From the NCBI GenBank assembly GCA_018712665.1, contig DVGP01000133.1, positions 1 through 24,493 on the forward strand: 24,493 nucleotides of DNA, written 5' to 3'. The notes under the pieces were generated by a model. The model was not told the DNA's origin and made no database searches. It saw only the letters and a program-made list of their open reading frames with translations. The translations under genes and the position numbers were made by a program. The DNA comes from Candidatus Pelethomonas intestinigallinarum (GTDB lineage Bacteria > Bacillota > Clostridia > Oscillospirales > Oscillospiraceae). This document shows, in pieces, positions 1-7,844 of this stretch; positions within the stretch are counted from its first letter, which is position 1, and each line of letters starts with the position of its first letter.

Positions 1-2
1 TG

Positions 3-275
3 GAGCTGTTTCGCACCTACACCCGGGGCTTTCTCAGCGCCTGCGGGGACAGCCTGACGGAGCGGGAGCTGCAGATGCTGCCGGTGGGCGCCCGGCTGAT
101 GACATTGGAGTGCGGGGTGCGGTTTTTGACGGACTACCTCTCCGGCGACACGTACTTCAAGATCAGCCGGGAGGGCCACAATCTGGACCGGGCCAGGACC
201 CAGCTGCGCCTGGTGGAGGACATGGAGCGGAAATGGAAAGAAATGGAACAGATCGTGAAGGAGGTCAGAGCATGA
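3..275 (+). CDS. N-acetylhexosamine 1-kinase-like phosphotransferase, C-terminal part (5' truncated by window)
   Basis: Only the last 90 residues are present; the reading frame is open from base 3 and the gene begins outside the window. The tail contains LECGVRFLTDYLSGDTYFK and HNLDRARTQL, which I recognise from the C-terminus of the aminoglycoside-phosphotransferase-fold kinases annotated as N-acetylhexosamine 1-kinase (NahK, lacto-N-biose/galacto-N-biose pathway) or 'mucin desulfatase'. Such enzymes phosphorylate GlcNAc or GalNAc at C1 in the cytoplasm. The catalytic loop is not in view. The stop codon TGA at 273-275 overlaps the galE ATG at 272 (ATGA), so the two are translationally coupled. 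This supports a role in feeding hexosamine-1-phosphate towards UDP-sugar interconversion. Family call is fairly good; substrate is inferred. Confidence 0.7.
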   Translation, partial: ELFRTYTRGFLSACGDSLTERELQMLPVGARLMTLECGVRFLTDYLSGDTYFKISREGHNLDRARTQLRLVEDMERKWKEMEQIVKEVRA

Positions 276-1288
276 ACGTACTGGTCACTGGCGGCGCCGG
301 GTACATCGGCAGCCACACCTGCGTGGAGCTGCTGGAGGCGGGGCACACCCCCATCGTGGTGGACAACCTGTGCAACTCCAGCGAGGTATCCCTGCGGCGG
401 GTCCGGGAGATCACCGGCAAGGAGGTGGTCTTCATCCGGGGGGACGTGCGGGACGAGGCCCTGCTGGACCAGGTTATGGAACAGTACCGCCCCGCCTGCG
501 CCATCCATTTCGCCGGGCTGAAGGCGGTGGGCGAGTCCGTGGAGAAGCCCCTGGCCTACTATGACAACAACCTGCGCTCCACCCTCTCCCTGTGTCGGGC
601 CATGGCCCGGGCGGGGGTCAAGCGGATCATCTTCTCCTCCTCCGCCACGGTCTACTCCGGGGACAACGAGATGCCCCTGGGGGAGGACGCCCGCACCGGC
701 GGGTGCACCAACCCCTACGGCTGGACCAAGTACATGTGCGAGCAGATCCTCCGGGACGCCGCGAAAGCGGACCCCGAGTGGTCCGTGGTGCTGCTGCGGT
801 ACTTCAACCCCGTGGGCGCCCACCCCAGCGGCCTCATCGGCGAGGCCCCCAACGGCATCCCCAATAACCTCATGCCCTACATCTCCCAGACGGCCATCGG
901 CCGCCTCCCGGAGCTGCGGGTCTTCGGCAACGACTACCCCACCAGGGACGGCACCGGGGTCCGGGACTACATCCACGTGGTGGACCTGGCCAAAGGCCAC
1001 GTGGCCGCCATCCGCCACCTGATGGAGCACACGGGGGAGGCGGTGTTCAACCTGGGCACCGGCCAGGGCTACAGCGTGCTGGAGATGGTGGAGGCCTTCC
1101 AGCGGGTCAACCAGGTGTCCGTCCCCTACCGCATCGCCCCCCGCCGGGCGGGGGATCTGGCGGTATGCTACGCCGACCCGTCCAAGAGCGCCCGGGAGCT
1201 GGGCTGGAAGGCGGAGCTGGGCCTGGAGGATATGTGCCGGGACGCCTGGAACTGGCAGAAGAAAAACCCCAACGGATACGAGGCGTAG
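272..1288 (+). CDS. galE: UDP-glucose 4-epimerase (probably also UDP-GlcNAc/GalNAc)
   Basis: A 338-residue short-chain dehydrogenase/epimerase of standard GalE length. It has the NAD-binding GGAGYIG loop (residues 7-13), Ser124 in FSSSATVY, and the catalytic pair Tyr149 and Lys153 (YGWTK). These share their numbering with the E. coli enzyme. It interconverts UDP-glucose and UDP-galactose in the cytoplasm. The position equivalent to E. coli Tyr299, in GDLAVCYAD, is Cys299. A small residue here is known to widen the pocket so that N-acetylated UDP-sugars are accepted, as in human GALE. The ATG at 272 overlaps the upstream kinase stop and follows GGAGGT by a short spacer; earlier in-frame starts lie inside the kinase gene and were rejected. 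The coupling to an N-acetylhexosamine-kinase-like gene fits dual specificity. Confidence 0.95.
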   Translation: MNVLVTGGAGYIGSHTCVELLEAGHTPIVVDNLCNSSEVSLRRVREITGKEVVFIRGDVRDEALLDQVMEQYRPACAIHFAGLKAVGESVEKPLAYYDNNLRSTLSLCRAMARAGVKRIIFSSSATVYSGDNEMPLGEDARTGGCTNPYGWTKYMCEQILRDAAKADPEWSVVLLRYFNPVGAHPSGLIGEAPNGIPNNLMPYISQTAIGRLPELRVFGNDYPTRDGTGVRDYIHVVDLAKGHVAAIRHLMEHTGEAVFNLGTGQGYSVLEMVEAFQRVNQVSVPYRIAPRRAGDLAVCYADPSKSARELGWKAELGLEDMCRDAWNWQKKNPNGYEA

Positions 1289-1348
1289 GATCAGCAAAGC
1301 CTCCGCGGCGGGGCCGGCGCGGTCCATTCCGCCTCTCATAAAATGAAA

Positions 1349-1385
1349 GCGAAGGGGCACCCGCTGCGGGCGGGTGCCCCTTCGC
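1349..1385 (-). terminator. Strong hairpin between convergent genes, T-rich on the minus-strand side
   Basis: A perfect 15-bp stem (1349-1363 with 1371-1385) encloses a 7-nt loop. Read on the minus strand it is followed by CTTTCATTTTAT, so it looks like the Rho-independent terminator of the 1414-2466 gene. On the plus strand no T-run follows, so termination of galE here is less certain. Confidence 0.7.
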
Positions 1386-1413
1386 CGCGCTCTGGAGGGC
1401 GGGCCCCGCCCCG

Positions 1414-2466
1414 CTATACTCCGCTGTCCAGCTCCAGCACCAGGTGCTCGATGGCGGTGTGGCGGTGCATGTAGACCACGTGGAGCCGCCCGTCCAGGTC
1501 TCTGCACATGGCGGGCTGGCACTTGTTGCCGGGGGCCGGCGCCAGCTCGATCACGTTCTCCCAGGTCAGCCCCTCGTCGTGGGAGCAGGCCAGGGTGAGG
1601 GGGCTGCGCTCGTGCCAGTCCGTCTCCGGGGTGTCGTTGTAGGCCATGAGAATGGTACGGTCGTCCCAGCTGATGACGTCGATCTTCGACTCGTTGTTCA
1701 GGATGCCGCAGGGGACCGGCTCGGACCAGGTCCGCCCGCCGTCCAGACTCTCCGCCCGGTAGGACGGCAGGGATTTCCCCCCCGCCGTGCCCCAGCCGGT
1801 GGTGCCGGGGCAGGTCCGGGTGAACAGCAGCAGCCGCCCGTCGGGCCGCAGGCAGATGGCCGGCTCCCGGATCAGGTTGCCGTCGGCGGCGCTGAGGATG
1901 GGGCCCTGCTCCCAGGTCTCCCCGTCGTCGCGGGAGAGGTAGATCCGCACCGCGCCGAAGTACTTGTCCTTCAGCTCGCTGCTGGTGGAGGCGAAGACGA
2001 TGGTGCCGTCAGGCAGCAGCACGCTGTCGTTGGAGGCATGGCCGGACTGGATGTTGGCCGGCTTGGCGGGCTCCCAGGTCCGGCCGCAGTCCCGGGTCTT
2101 CCGCGTCCACAGCTCGTCCCGGCCGTTGCACCAAGTCAGGAAGTTGACCTCCGTGTCCAGGAACTTGGCAAAGAGGAGGATGATCTCCCCCTTCTTATTT
2201 TTGATAAAGATGGGGTCGTGGCAGCAGTAGCGGATGTCGCAGCCCACCGCGTCCGGGTTGGACCAGACGTGCCCGCCCCGGGGCAAAATGGACACCCAGT
2301 CCTTGGCATCCCGGCCCATGGGGTCCCCGTTCCACTGGAGAAAGCCCCCGTTCCACACCGCCAGCAGGTCGCCGTTTTCCGCCAGGGTCAGGCTGGGCAT
2401 GTGGTAGCACTGCCGCTCGTCGAACCACTCCACCACCCAGTTGCGCTCGATGATCTTCGCTTTCAT
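1414..2466 (-). CDS. BNR/Asp-box beta-propeller protein, sialidase-like (350 aa)
   Basis: The protein carries four Asp-boxes of the SxDxGxTW type: TRDCGRTW (124-131), SRDDGETW (178-185), SLDGGRTW (240-247) and SHDEGLTW (295-302). This is typical of six-bladed sialidase-fold propellers (BNR_2-like). There is no signal peptide, so it should be cytoplasmic. The N-terminal segment that reads RIP in true sialidases is YHMPSL here, so the first arginine of the sialic-acid-binding triad is absent. It could instead be a hydrolase or lyase acting on imported oligosaccharides; several polysaccharide lyase families use this fold. The ATG at 2466 overlaps the upstream stop (ATGA), marking it as last gene of the operon. 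A longer in-frame reading upstream to 2643 lies wholly inside the preceding gene and was rejected. Fold confident; activity unknown. Confidence 0.8.
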   Translation of the reverse strand: MKAKIIERNWVVEWFDERQCYHMPSLTLAENGDLLAVWNGGFLQWNGDPMGRDAKDWVSILPRGGHVWSNPDAVGCDIRYCCHDPIFIKNKKGEIILLFAKFLDTEVNFLTWCNGRDELWTRKTRDCGRTWEPAKPANIQSGHASNDSVLLPDGTIVFASTSSELKDKYFGAVRIYLSRDDGETWEQGPILSAADGNLIREPAICLRPDGRLLLFTRTCPGTTGWGTAGGKSLPSYRAESLDGGRTWSEPVPCGILNNESKIDVISWDDRTILMAYNDTPETDWHERSPLTLACSHDEGLTWENVIELAPAPGNKCQPAMCRDLDGRLHVVYMHRHTAIEHLVLELDSGV

Positions 2467-4502
2467 TCCATGTCCTCCGTCTGTTTTTCCAAAGTGATCA
2501 GCACCGTCTCCATGGGCGGCAGGGTCTGGGGGAAGGAGAGCCGCCCCGCGCCGTCCGGCGCCATGGCCAGCTCCTCCCGGCGGCCGTCGCTGAACCGGAG
2601 GGACGCCCGGGTCCAGGCCCCCCCGCCCAGGCGCAGGGTCCACCCCCGGGCCGGGTCCAGGCTGGCGTTGACCAGGTATACATAGAGATGCCCCTCGTCC
2701 TCCGTGCAGTAGGGCTGCAGGTAGGCGGACTTCTCCACCATGGGGGCCGCCAGGCGGGCCCGTTCCCCCAGGACCGCCTGGACCAGCTCCCGCCGCAGGC
2801 TGTTTAGGAACATCTGGGGCATCTCCGTGGGGGAGGCCAGGTTCCCGAAGGGGAACACCATCACCCGGCCGTCCACCACCACCTGAGCCGGCCCCGTCCG
2901 GCGGCGGTAGGAGTCGAAGAAGGCGGTGCGCTCCTCCACCTCCCGGTCATACTCCACCAGCACCGCGTCGCTGCTGAGGAGCACCGCCGAGGCCCGTGCC
3001 CGGGGGATGCCGCAGTAGGTTCTGCCGTCAGTGACCTCCTCGTAGGTGTACTCCCCCTGGTCCTGCCGCATCCAGCGCAGGGAGCGCACCCCCGCCAGCT
3101 CTCCCAGGCCCAACTCCGCCAGGGTCTCCAGGGCGTCGCCGTTTAAGAGGACGAAGTTGTCCGCGAAGAGCGAGCGGACCTCCCCGGGGGACAGGTTGCG
3201 GAGGTACTGGCCGGAGACGGCCACGGTCTGCCCCCTGGGTGGGACCGTGCTGTACCAGAAGGGCACGCCCAGGGCGGAGAGGTACCCGGCGAAGAACATC
3301 TCCTGGGGGTACAGCTCCTCCATGGACCTCCCCTCCCGGGTGTGGAGGGTGTAGGAGGAGGTCTCGCAGATCAGGACGCACACCCCCCGCTTCTCCCTGC
3401 CGAAGGCGCCGCCGGCCTTCATCTCGTTGAGGAAGGGCTTGACCTCCCGCAGCATGTCCTGATACCCCTCCTCCCACACGATGCCGTTGCCGTTGAGGTC
3501 GTACAGGTCGATGGTCATGCCGGCGGGGTCCAGAGGCAGGCTGACCAGGAGCTGGAAGCGGGTGAAGGCCAGGGACTTGGCAAAGCGGGAGTAGGGGTAG
3601 TTCTCCAGCTCCGGGTACACCAGAGTGTCCGCCGGCAGCAGGGCCCGGTTGGCCATGGAGACCATGTTGAAGCTCAGCATGTACCGCCAGGGGGAGGTCT
3701 CCGAGTAGGCGGGCAGGTGGATGCGGTCCACCGGGGGCTGGTCCCCGGCGAAGGCCCGCAGCAGGCCGTGCCAGTCCCGGCCCTCCGCCGCGTGGACCTG
3801 GGGCAGGGAGCTCATGAGCCCCAGCCGCGTCTCCGGGCTGACGGCGTGGACCGCCTCCTCCAGCCTCCCGGCGATCTCCACCAGGGTCCGGCGGCAGGCG
3901 TCCAGCCAGATTTTTCGATAGGGGTGGGGCTCCCCCGGCTGGAGAACCCCCTGGACGAAGTCCTCCCGCCTGACCGGGTGGCCAGCCATCCGGGAGTAGA
4001 GGGCCATATGGGCCTCACAGAAGCAGCCCCCCCACTCCAGGGGCGCGTGGTTGTGGAAGCGGAAGTCGTCCTCCACCCAGAGGATGTGGGGACGCAGGGC
4101 GGCGTACCGGCGGTAGAGCGCCGCCAGGTGGTCCTGCCATGCGGTATCCAGGGGGCAGACGCACAGCTGAGCCTGGCTGCCCTCCACGTCCACCATGGGG
4201 CGGAAGGGCAGCTCCTCGCTCATCCGCTTGCCCAGGTCCGCGTGCATGATGCTGTGCCAGTGGTTGACGGAGAGGGTCACGCCGCGGGGCTCCAGGACGC
4301 GCTTCACATCCTCCAGCAGCTTCAGGTACCGCTCCTGCTCCGCCGCCGTCATATGGCCCGTGTTGATCTCCTCCACATTGCAGAACACCGCCACGTCATC
4401 CACCGCGGCCTCCTCCACAAAGCGGTCCAGGCTCTCCAGCTCCCGCTGGTCATTGAAATCCGGGTCACAGCAGAACCGGAAGGAATAGACATAGGGGTCC
4501 AT
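2463..4502 (-). CDS. Putative GH42-like glycoside hydrolase (679 aa, uncharacterised)
   Basis: I do not recognise an experimentally named family. The layout resembles GH42-type enzymes: a long alpha/beta N-terminal region (about 1-350) likely to be a TIM barrel, then a flavodoxin/GATase-like segment (about 370-520, starting RGVCVLICE), then a beta-rich C-terminal domain (about 590-670). Acidic motifs that could hold catalytic residues are WVEDD (142-146) and YPELENYPYS (Glu298, Glu300). No signal peptide is present, so it probably acts on imported sugars. The ATG at 4502 follows TAAAGGAG, in which the TAA is the stop of the upstream esterase gene, so the two are coupled. Its stop overlaps the next ATG. 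Context (esterase before, propeller after, sugar importer upstream) supports glycan degradation; substrate unknown. Confidence 0.6.
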   Translation of the reverse strand: MDPYVYSFRFCCDPDFNDQRELESLDRFVEEAAVDDVAVFCNVEEINTGHMTAAEQERYLKLLEDVKRVLEPRGVTLSVNHWHSIMHADLGKRMSEELPFRPMVDVEGSQAQLCVCPLDTAWQDHLAALYRRYAALRPHILWVEDDFRFHNHAPLEWGGCFCEAHMALYSRMAGHPVRREDFVQGVLQPGEPHPYRKIWLDACRRTLVEIAGRLEEAVHAVSPETRLGLMSSLPQVHAAEGRDWHGLLRAFAGDQPPVDRIHLPAYSETSPWRYMLSFNMVSMANRALLPADTLVYPELENYPYSRFAKSLAFTRFQLLVSLPLDPAGMTIDLYDLNGNGIVWEEGYQDMLREVKPFLNEMKAGGAFGREKRGVCVLICETSSYTLHTREGRSMEELYPQEMFFAGYLSALGVPFWYSTVPPRGQTVAVSGQYLRNLSPGEVRSLFADNFVLLNGDALETLAELGLGELAGVRSLRWMRQDQGEYTYEEVTDGRTYCGIPRARASAVLLSSDAVLVEYDREVEERTAFFDSYRRRTGPAQVVVDGRVMVFPFGNLASPTEMPQMFLNSLRRELVQAVLGERARLAAPMVEKSAYLQPYCTEDEGHLYVYLVNASLDPARGWTLRLGGGAWTRASLRFSDGRREELAMAPDGAGRLSFPQTLPPMETVLITLEKQTEDME

Positions 4503-4514
4503 GGCGCGTCTCCT

Positions 4515-5924
4515 TTATCGCTCGGAAATGGGCAGGCCGTAGAAGGCCAGCATGGGCATTCTCATGCAGTCGCAGGGGATGCAGGGGCCCGGGTCGCACC
4601 GCCAGGCCCCGTGGACCACCGCACCCTCCCCCAGGGGCCTGGGAAAGGTCAGCTCCATGGCGTCCCGCTGGGTCTGGTAGGCGCTGGGCCTCACCAAGCC
4701 CTCTCCGTCCTCTGCCTCGAAGGGCAGCAGGGCCGGGGCCACGTCAAAGGGGTTGAGCCAGTTGTAGACCCGCTGGAACCGCAGCTGGACCCTGTCCGGG
4801 GCCAGCCGCACCGCCCGCTCCACCTCCGGCGCCCGCCACTCCAGCTTTTTCCCGTATATCTCCGCCAAAGCGCAGCGGGCCATCCGCTCCCCCAGGACCA
4901 GGTTCCCCTGGGAAGAGTTGTGGATGAAGTCGTAGAGGGGCAGGTCGATGGCCGGCACCACCCAGACGTTCTCCAGCCGCCGGGCCGCCTCCCGCTGGGC
5001 CTGGCGGACCATCCCCCACTGCCGGTCCAGGTCCGTGTCGCAGGGGGTCATGCACCGGTTGAGCTGCGCGGTGAGCACCGGCGGGTCGGGCCGGCCCAGG
5101 TCCTCCCGCAGGCGGCGGACGAAGCGGGCAAACCGCTCCAGGTAGGTGCCCGCAGCATTCTCATAGCCCTCGGCCTCCCCCTGATACCACACCATCCCCC
5201 GGGGGCGGAGGCCGTCCGCCTCCAGCAGCTCCAGCATATTGCGGTACAGCGCCCCGTTGTCCTCCATGTCCCACCACCGCAGCGGCGCGCCGCCGTAGGC
5301 GGTCATGACGATGCCGATGGGGTAGCCCAGCTCCCGCTTGAGGAGCTTGGCGAAGTGGAGCCAGGGGGTGTGGCCCGGGTTGTGGTTTTCAAAATTGCCG
5401 GTGTGGATGGAGCCGGTGGTCTCCCCCAGGGGGTGGGTGGCAAGGTCCCAGCGTCCGCTGGGACGGAGGAGATGGACGCCCAGCTCCGGCCCGTCCTCGA
5501 TGGGGTCCTTGGCCCGGCCGGCGGCGTTGCTCTGCCCCGCCGCCACGAACACGTCCCCCACGCCGATGTTGTGGACCATATCGCCCCGGGTGGAGGACAG
5601 GCCGTCCCAGCCCTCGTACTCCATATAGGTCTCCACCCGGTACAGCCCTCCCGCGGGGACGTCAAACGCCACATGCCAGCGGCTGTCCTCCTCCACCCGG
5701 CACTCCGTCCAGGGACAGACGCTCTCGCCGCTGGACTCCAGGGCGATCCGAGCCTTCACCGTCACGGCGCCCTGTCGGATCTCGGTGAACTCCAGAGGCA
5801 GCTCAAAGGACTGGCGGACCCGGGTACAGGTCCCGGACAGCTCGACCCTGGCTTTTCCCGTGGCGTCCTGCTGAAAGATCTGCCAGGGCATGGCGCCCCG
5901 CTCTATGGTGACTCCGTATTTCAC
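4515..5924 (-). CDS. Sialate O-acetylesterase-family carbohydrate esterase (SGNH/SASA, 469 aa)
   Basis: This is an SGNH-fold esterase of the SASA/DUF303 family. It has the nucleophile block GQSNAAG (Ser132), the conserved WYQGEAE motif (246-252, usually WYQGESN) and the DxxH motif DFIH (Asp332, His335). An N-terminal beta-rich domain of about 120 residues precedes the catalytic domain, as is usual. Family members remove O-acetyl groups from sialic acids or from plant polysaccharide sugars. There is no signal peptide, so it would deacetylate imported oligosaccharides. The start is a GTG at 5924, about 12 nt after AAAGGAG. An ATG reading extends to 6035 but would place a 17-bp hairpin inside the coding sequence and is rejected. 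It sits between the solute-binding protein and the GH42-like gene in one operon. Family confident; natural substrate unknown. Confidence 0.85.
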   Translation of the reverse strand: MKYGVTIERGAMPWQIFQQDATGKARVELSGTCTRVRQSFELPLEFTEIRQGAVTVKARIALESSGESVCPWTECRVEEDSRWHVAFDVPAGGLYRVETYMEYEGWDGLSSTRGDMVHNIGVGDVFVAAGQSNAAGRAKDPIEDGPELGVHLLRPSGRWDLATHPLGETTGSIHTGNFENHNPGHTPWLHFAKLLKRELGYPIGIVMTAYGGAPLRWWDMEDNGALYRNMLELLEADGLRPRGMVWYQGEAEGYENAAGTYLERFARFVRRLREDLGRPDPPVLTAQLNRCMTPCDTDLDRQWGMVRQAQREAARRLENVWVVPAIDLPLYDFIHNSSQGNLVLGERMARCALAEIYGKKLEWRAPEVERAVRLAPDRVQLRFQRVYNWLNPFDVAPALLPFEAEDGEGLVRPSAYQTQRDAMELTFPRPLGEGAVVHGAWRCDPGPCIPCDCMRMPMLAFYGLPISER

Positions 5925-5968
5925 AGCTTCACGCCGCTCCTTTCCCCCCTCGGGGCGATTTTTCCTAG

Positions 5969-6007
5969 GCCCAACAAACGCGCCCTGTGCGGGCGCGTTT
6001 GTTGGGC
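5969..6007 (-). promoter_or_regulatory. Mid-operon hairpin between binding-protein gene and esterase gene
   Basis: A perfect 17-bp stem (5969-5985 with 5991-6007) has a 5-nt loop. It lies 40 nt after the stop of the solute-binding protein gene and before the esterase ribosome binding site. On the minus strand it is followed by CTAGGAAAAATC, not a T-run. It is therefore more likely a 3'-end-protecting or partially attenuating hairpin than a full terminator. Such elements commonly keep binding-protein mRNA more abundant than the rest of the operon. Confidence 0.65.
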
Positions 6008-6047
6008 GGATCCATTTTTCCTCGGACTCTCTCAAGGCGGAGATTGA

Positions 6048-7787
6048 TCAGCCTCCGTAGTTGCTGCGGGCGGTCGCCACCGCCTCATTGATCATCTGCT
6101 CCAGCTCCAGGGCGCCGGCATCCTCATAGGCCGCCGCGTAGGTCGCCCAGTCGCTGTCCACATCCAGCTGCCCGCCGATGAACTGGGTCAGATACTCGTC
6201 GGTCAGGCTGTTGAGCTGGCTGATGATCTCGGAGGCCTCCGCCGGCAGAGTAATCATATTGTAGTACGCGGGAAGATCCACGATCACATCGTCCACGTAG
6301 GTGGAAATGGTCTCCTTGGCCTTATCCACCAGGGCCGCGTCCTCCTCAGTGGCCCAGTTGTTGCTGAAGTCCGTGGGGTAGGTCACCGCGGTCCACCAAT
6401 CCTGGTTCTCGAAGTCCACATAGTACTCCGTGCCGCTGAACATGTAGCTGAACCACACATACTTGCACCGGCCGTCGCCGTAGCCGTAGGCGCCGTCGAT
6501 CTCGGACCAGTAGTCGCTGCCCTGATCAAAGTTGTATCCGCCGTTGACACAGTTGTGCAGCAGGTCCTGTCCCTCGTTGGAGGCAATAAACTCCACCAGA
6601 TCCAGCACCCGCTCGGGGTTCTCGCAGGAGTAGGGAATGAAATAGTGGGAGTTGACCCAGGTACCGGTCTGGTAGATGGGGCCGTAGCTGCCGTCGCTGG
6701 TAAGGGAATAGCCCACGGTCAGATCGTCGATGGTGGCGTCGGCGTTGGCAGCCGCCCAGGCCGTCTTGTAGAAGTCACGGAACTGGCCGGGATAGCCGAA
6801 GCCGAAGTTCACCGCGCCGATGCGGCTGGTGCCGAAGTCGGCGTAGGCGTCGTCAAAGTCGCCGCTGATGCCGATGCTGCTGCTCAGTCCGCCGTTCAGA
6901 TACAGCTCCCGGAGCTGCCGCACAACGGCCTGGCTGGCCTCGGAGGTAGCGGAAACCGTCCAGTACTCAGAGTCGGTCCCCAGCTCGCCGGAGAGCACAA
7001 CGCCCTTCATGTTCGCGCCCACAGTGGGCTCCTGGATGCTGGTGCCCTGGGGCACGGCAAGGGTGTAGTCAATCTCGTCCCAGGTGGTCAGCTTGTCATT
7101 GCGGGGCCACCAGCCCACGTAGCCCGCGCTGCCCGCGGCCTCGCAGTAGGCCAGGAACTCATCCACAGTCTGGGGCACCGCGCCGCCGTTGACCTCATCC
7201 AGGATCGCCTGGTTATACACCGAAACGCCGGAGAAGGAGGGATCGGCAAAGGCGGAGATGGAGTAGATGGCATAGGTGGCGTCGGGATCGCCTGTGTACA
7301 GCTCGTTGTACATCTTGTACTCGTCAGAGTTGATGATCTTGTACAGGGTGGGGTAGCGGTCCGGGTCGGCGTTGATGATCTCGCCGATGTTGACCACCAG
7401 CTCGTTCTCGATGTAGCTGGCGATCTTCTCAGACTCGCCCCAGGTGGGGAACAGGTCCGCCGCCGCGCCGGTGTACAGCTCGGTCTCCATGCGGTCGTCA
7501 AAGCCCTCGGTGCCGGTGTCATACTCCAGGGTAATGTTGACAGCGTCCTCAATGGCCTGCCGGATGGGATCATTCTCATACCCCTCCGCGTCATCCAGGT
7601 TGTTTCCGAACTGGGCAAAGCGGATGGTCACGTGCTCCCGCTCCGCCTCACCGGCGTCAGCGCCGCCATCGCCCTCAGTGGTCTGATTGCCGGTCTGGGT
7701 GTTGTTCTGGGTATTGTTGCCGCCGCAGCCCGCGAAAAGGGACAGCGCCAGCAGCAGTACCAGAGCCAATGACAACATTCTTTTCAT
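6048..7787 (-). CDS. ABC transporter extracellular solute-binding lipoprotein (LplA-like, 579 aa)
   Basis: The N-terminus is a clear lipoprotein signal: MKRML, a hydrophobic stretch, and the lipobox LFAGC with Cys21 as the lipidated residue. A Gly/Asn/Thr-rich linker follows. The mature part, about 560 residues, has the size and style of the large oligosaccharide-binding proteins that pair with LplB/YtcP permeases. It is anchored on the outer face of the membrane and delivers sugar to the permeases encoded just upstream. The ATG at 7787 follows AAGGAGG at good spacing; an ATG eight codons earlier (7811) overlaps that site and lacks a signal-like start. It is the third gene of the operon, 57 bp after the second permease gene, and is followed by a stable hairpin. 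Ligand cannot be deduced. Confidence 0.92.
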   Translation of the reverse strand: MKRMLSLALVLLLALSLFAGCGGNNTQNNTQTGNQTTEGDGGADAGEAEREHVTIRFAQFGNNLDDAEGYENDPIRQAIEDAVNITLEYDTGTEGFDDRMETELYTGAAADLFPTWGESEKIASYIENELVVNIGEIINADPDRYPTLYKIINSDEYKMYNELYTGDPDATYAIYSISAFADPSFSGVSVYNQAILDEVNGGAVPQTVDEFLAYCEAAGSAGYVGWWPRNDKLTTWDEIDYTLAVPQGTSIQEPTVGANMKGVVLSGELGTDSEYWTVSATSEASQAVVRQLRELYLNGGLSSSIGISGDFDDAYADFGTSRIGAVNFGFGYPGQFRDFYKTAWAAANADATIDDLTVGYSLTSDGSYGPIYQTGTWVNSHYFIPYSCENPERVLDLVEFIASNEGQDLLHNCVNGGYNFDQGSDYWSEIDGAYGYGDGRCKYVWFSYMFSGTEYYVDFENQDWWTAVTYPTDFSNNWATEEDAALVDKAKETISTYVDDVIVDLPAYYNMITLPAEASEIISQLNSLTDEYLTQFIGGQLDVDSDWATYAAAYEDAGALELEQMINEAVATARSNYGG

Positions 7788-7844
7788 AACAACCTCCTTG
7801 ATTCCTTCCATTTTACTATAATTTACTCCCCTCCAGGGAGAAAA

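Noticed and set aside
110..271. Longer galE start at 110
   Set aside because: The added residues precede the universal MxxLVTGGAGYIG start and overlap the kinase reading frame.
5925..6035. N-terminal extension of the esterase from an ATG at 6035
   Set aside because: It would include the 17-bp hairpin and the AAAGGAG site as coding sequence, and the extra 37 residues do not look like the family. GTG at 5924 is preferred.
3342..6047. Open reading frame of 901 codons on the plus strand
   Set aside because: It lies antisense to the esterase and GH42-like genes, which have clear domains and ribosome binding sites. Its translation is rich in Gly, His, Val and Pro without motifs, a usual by-product of high GC third positions.
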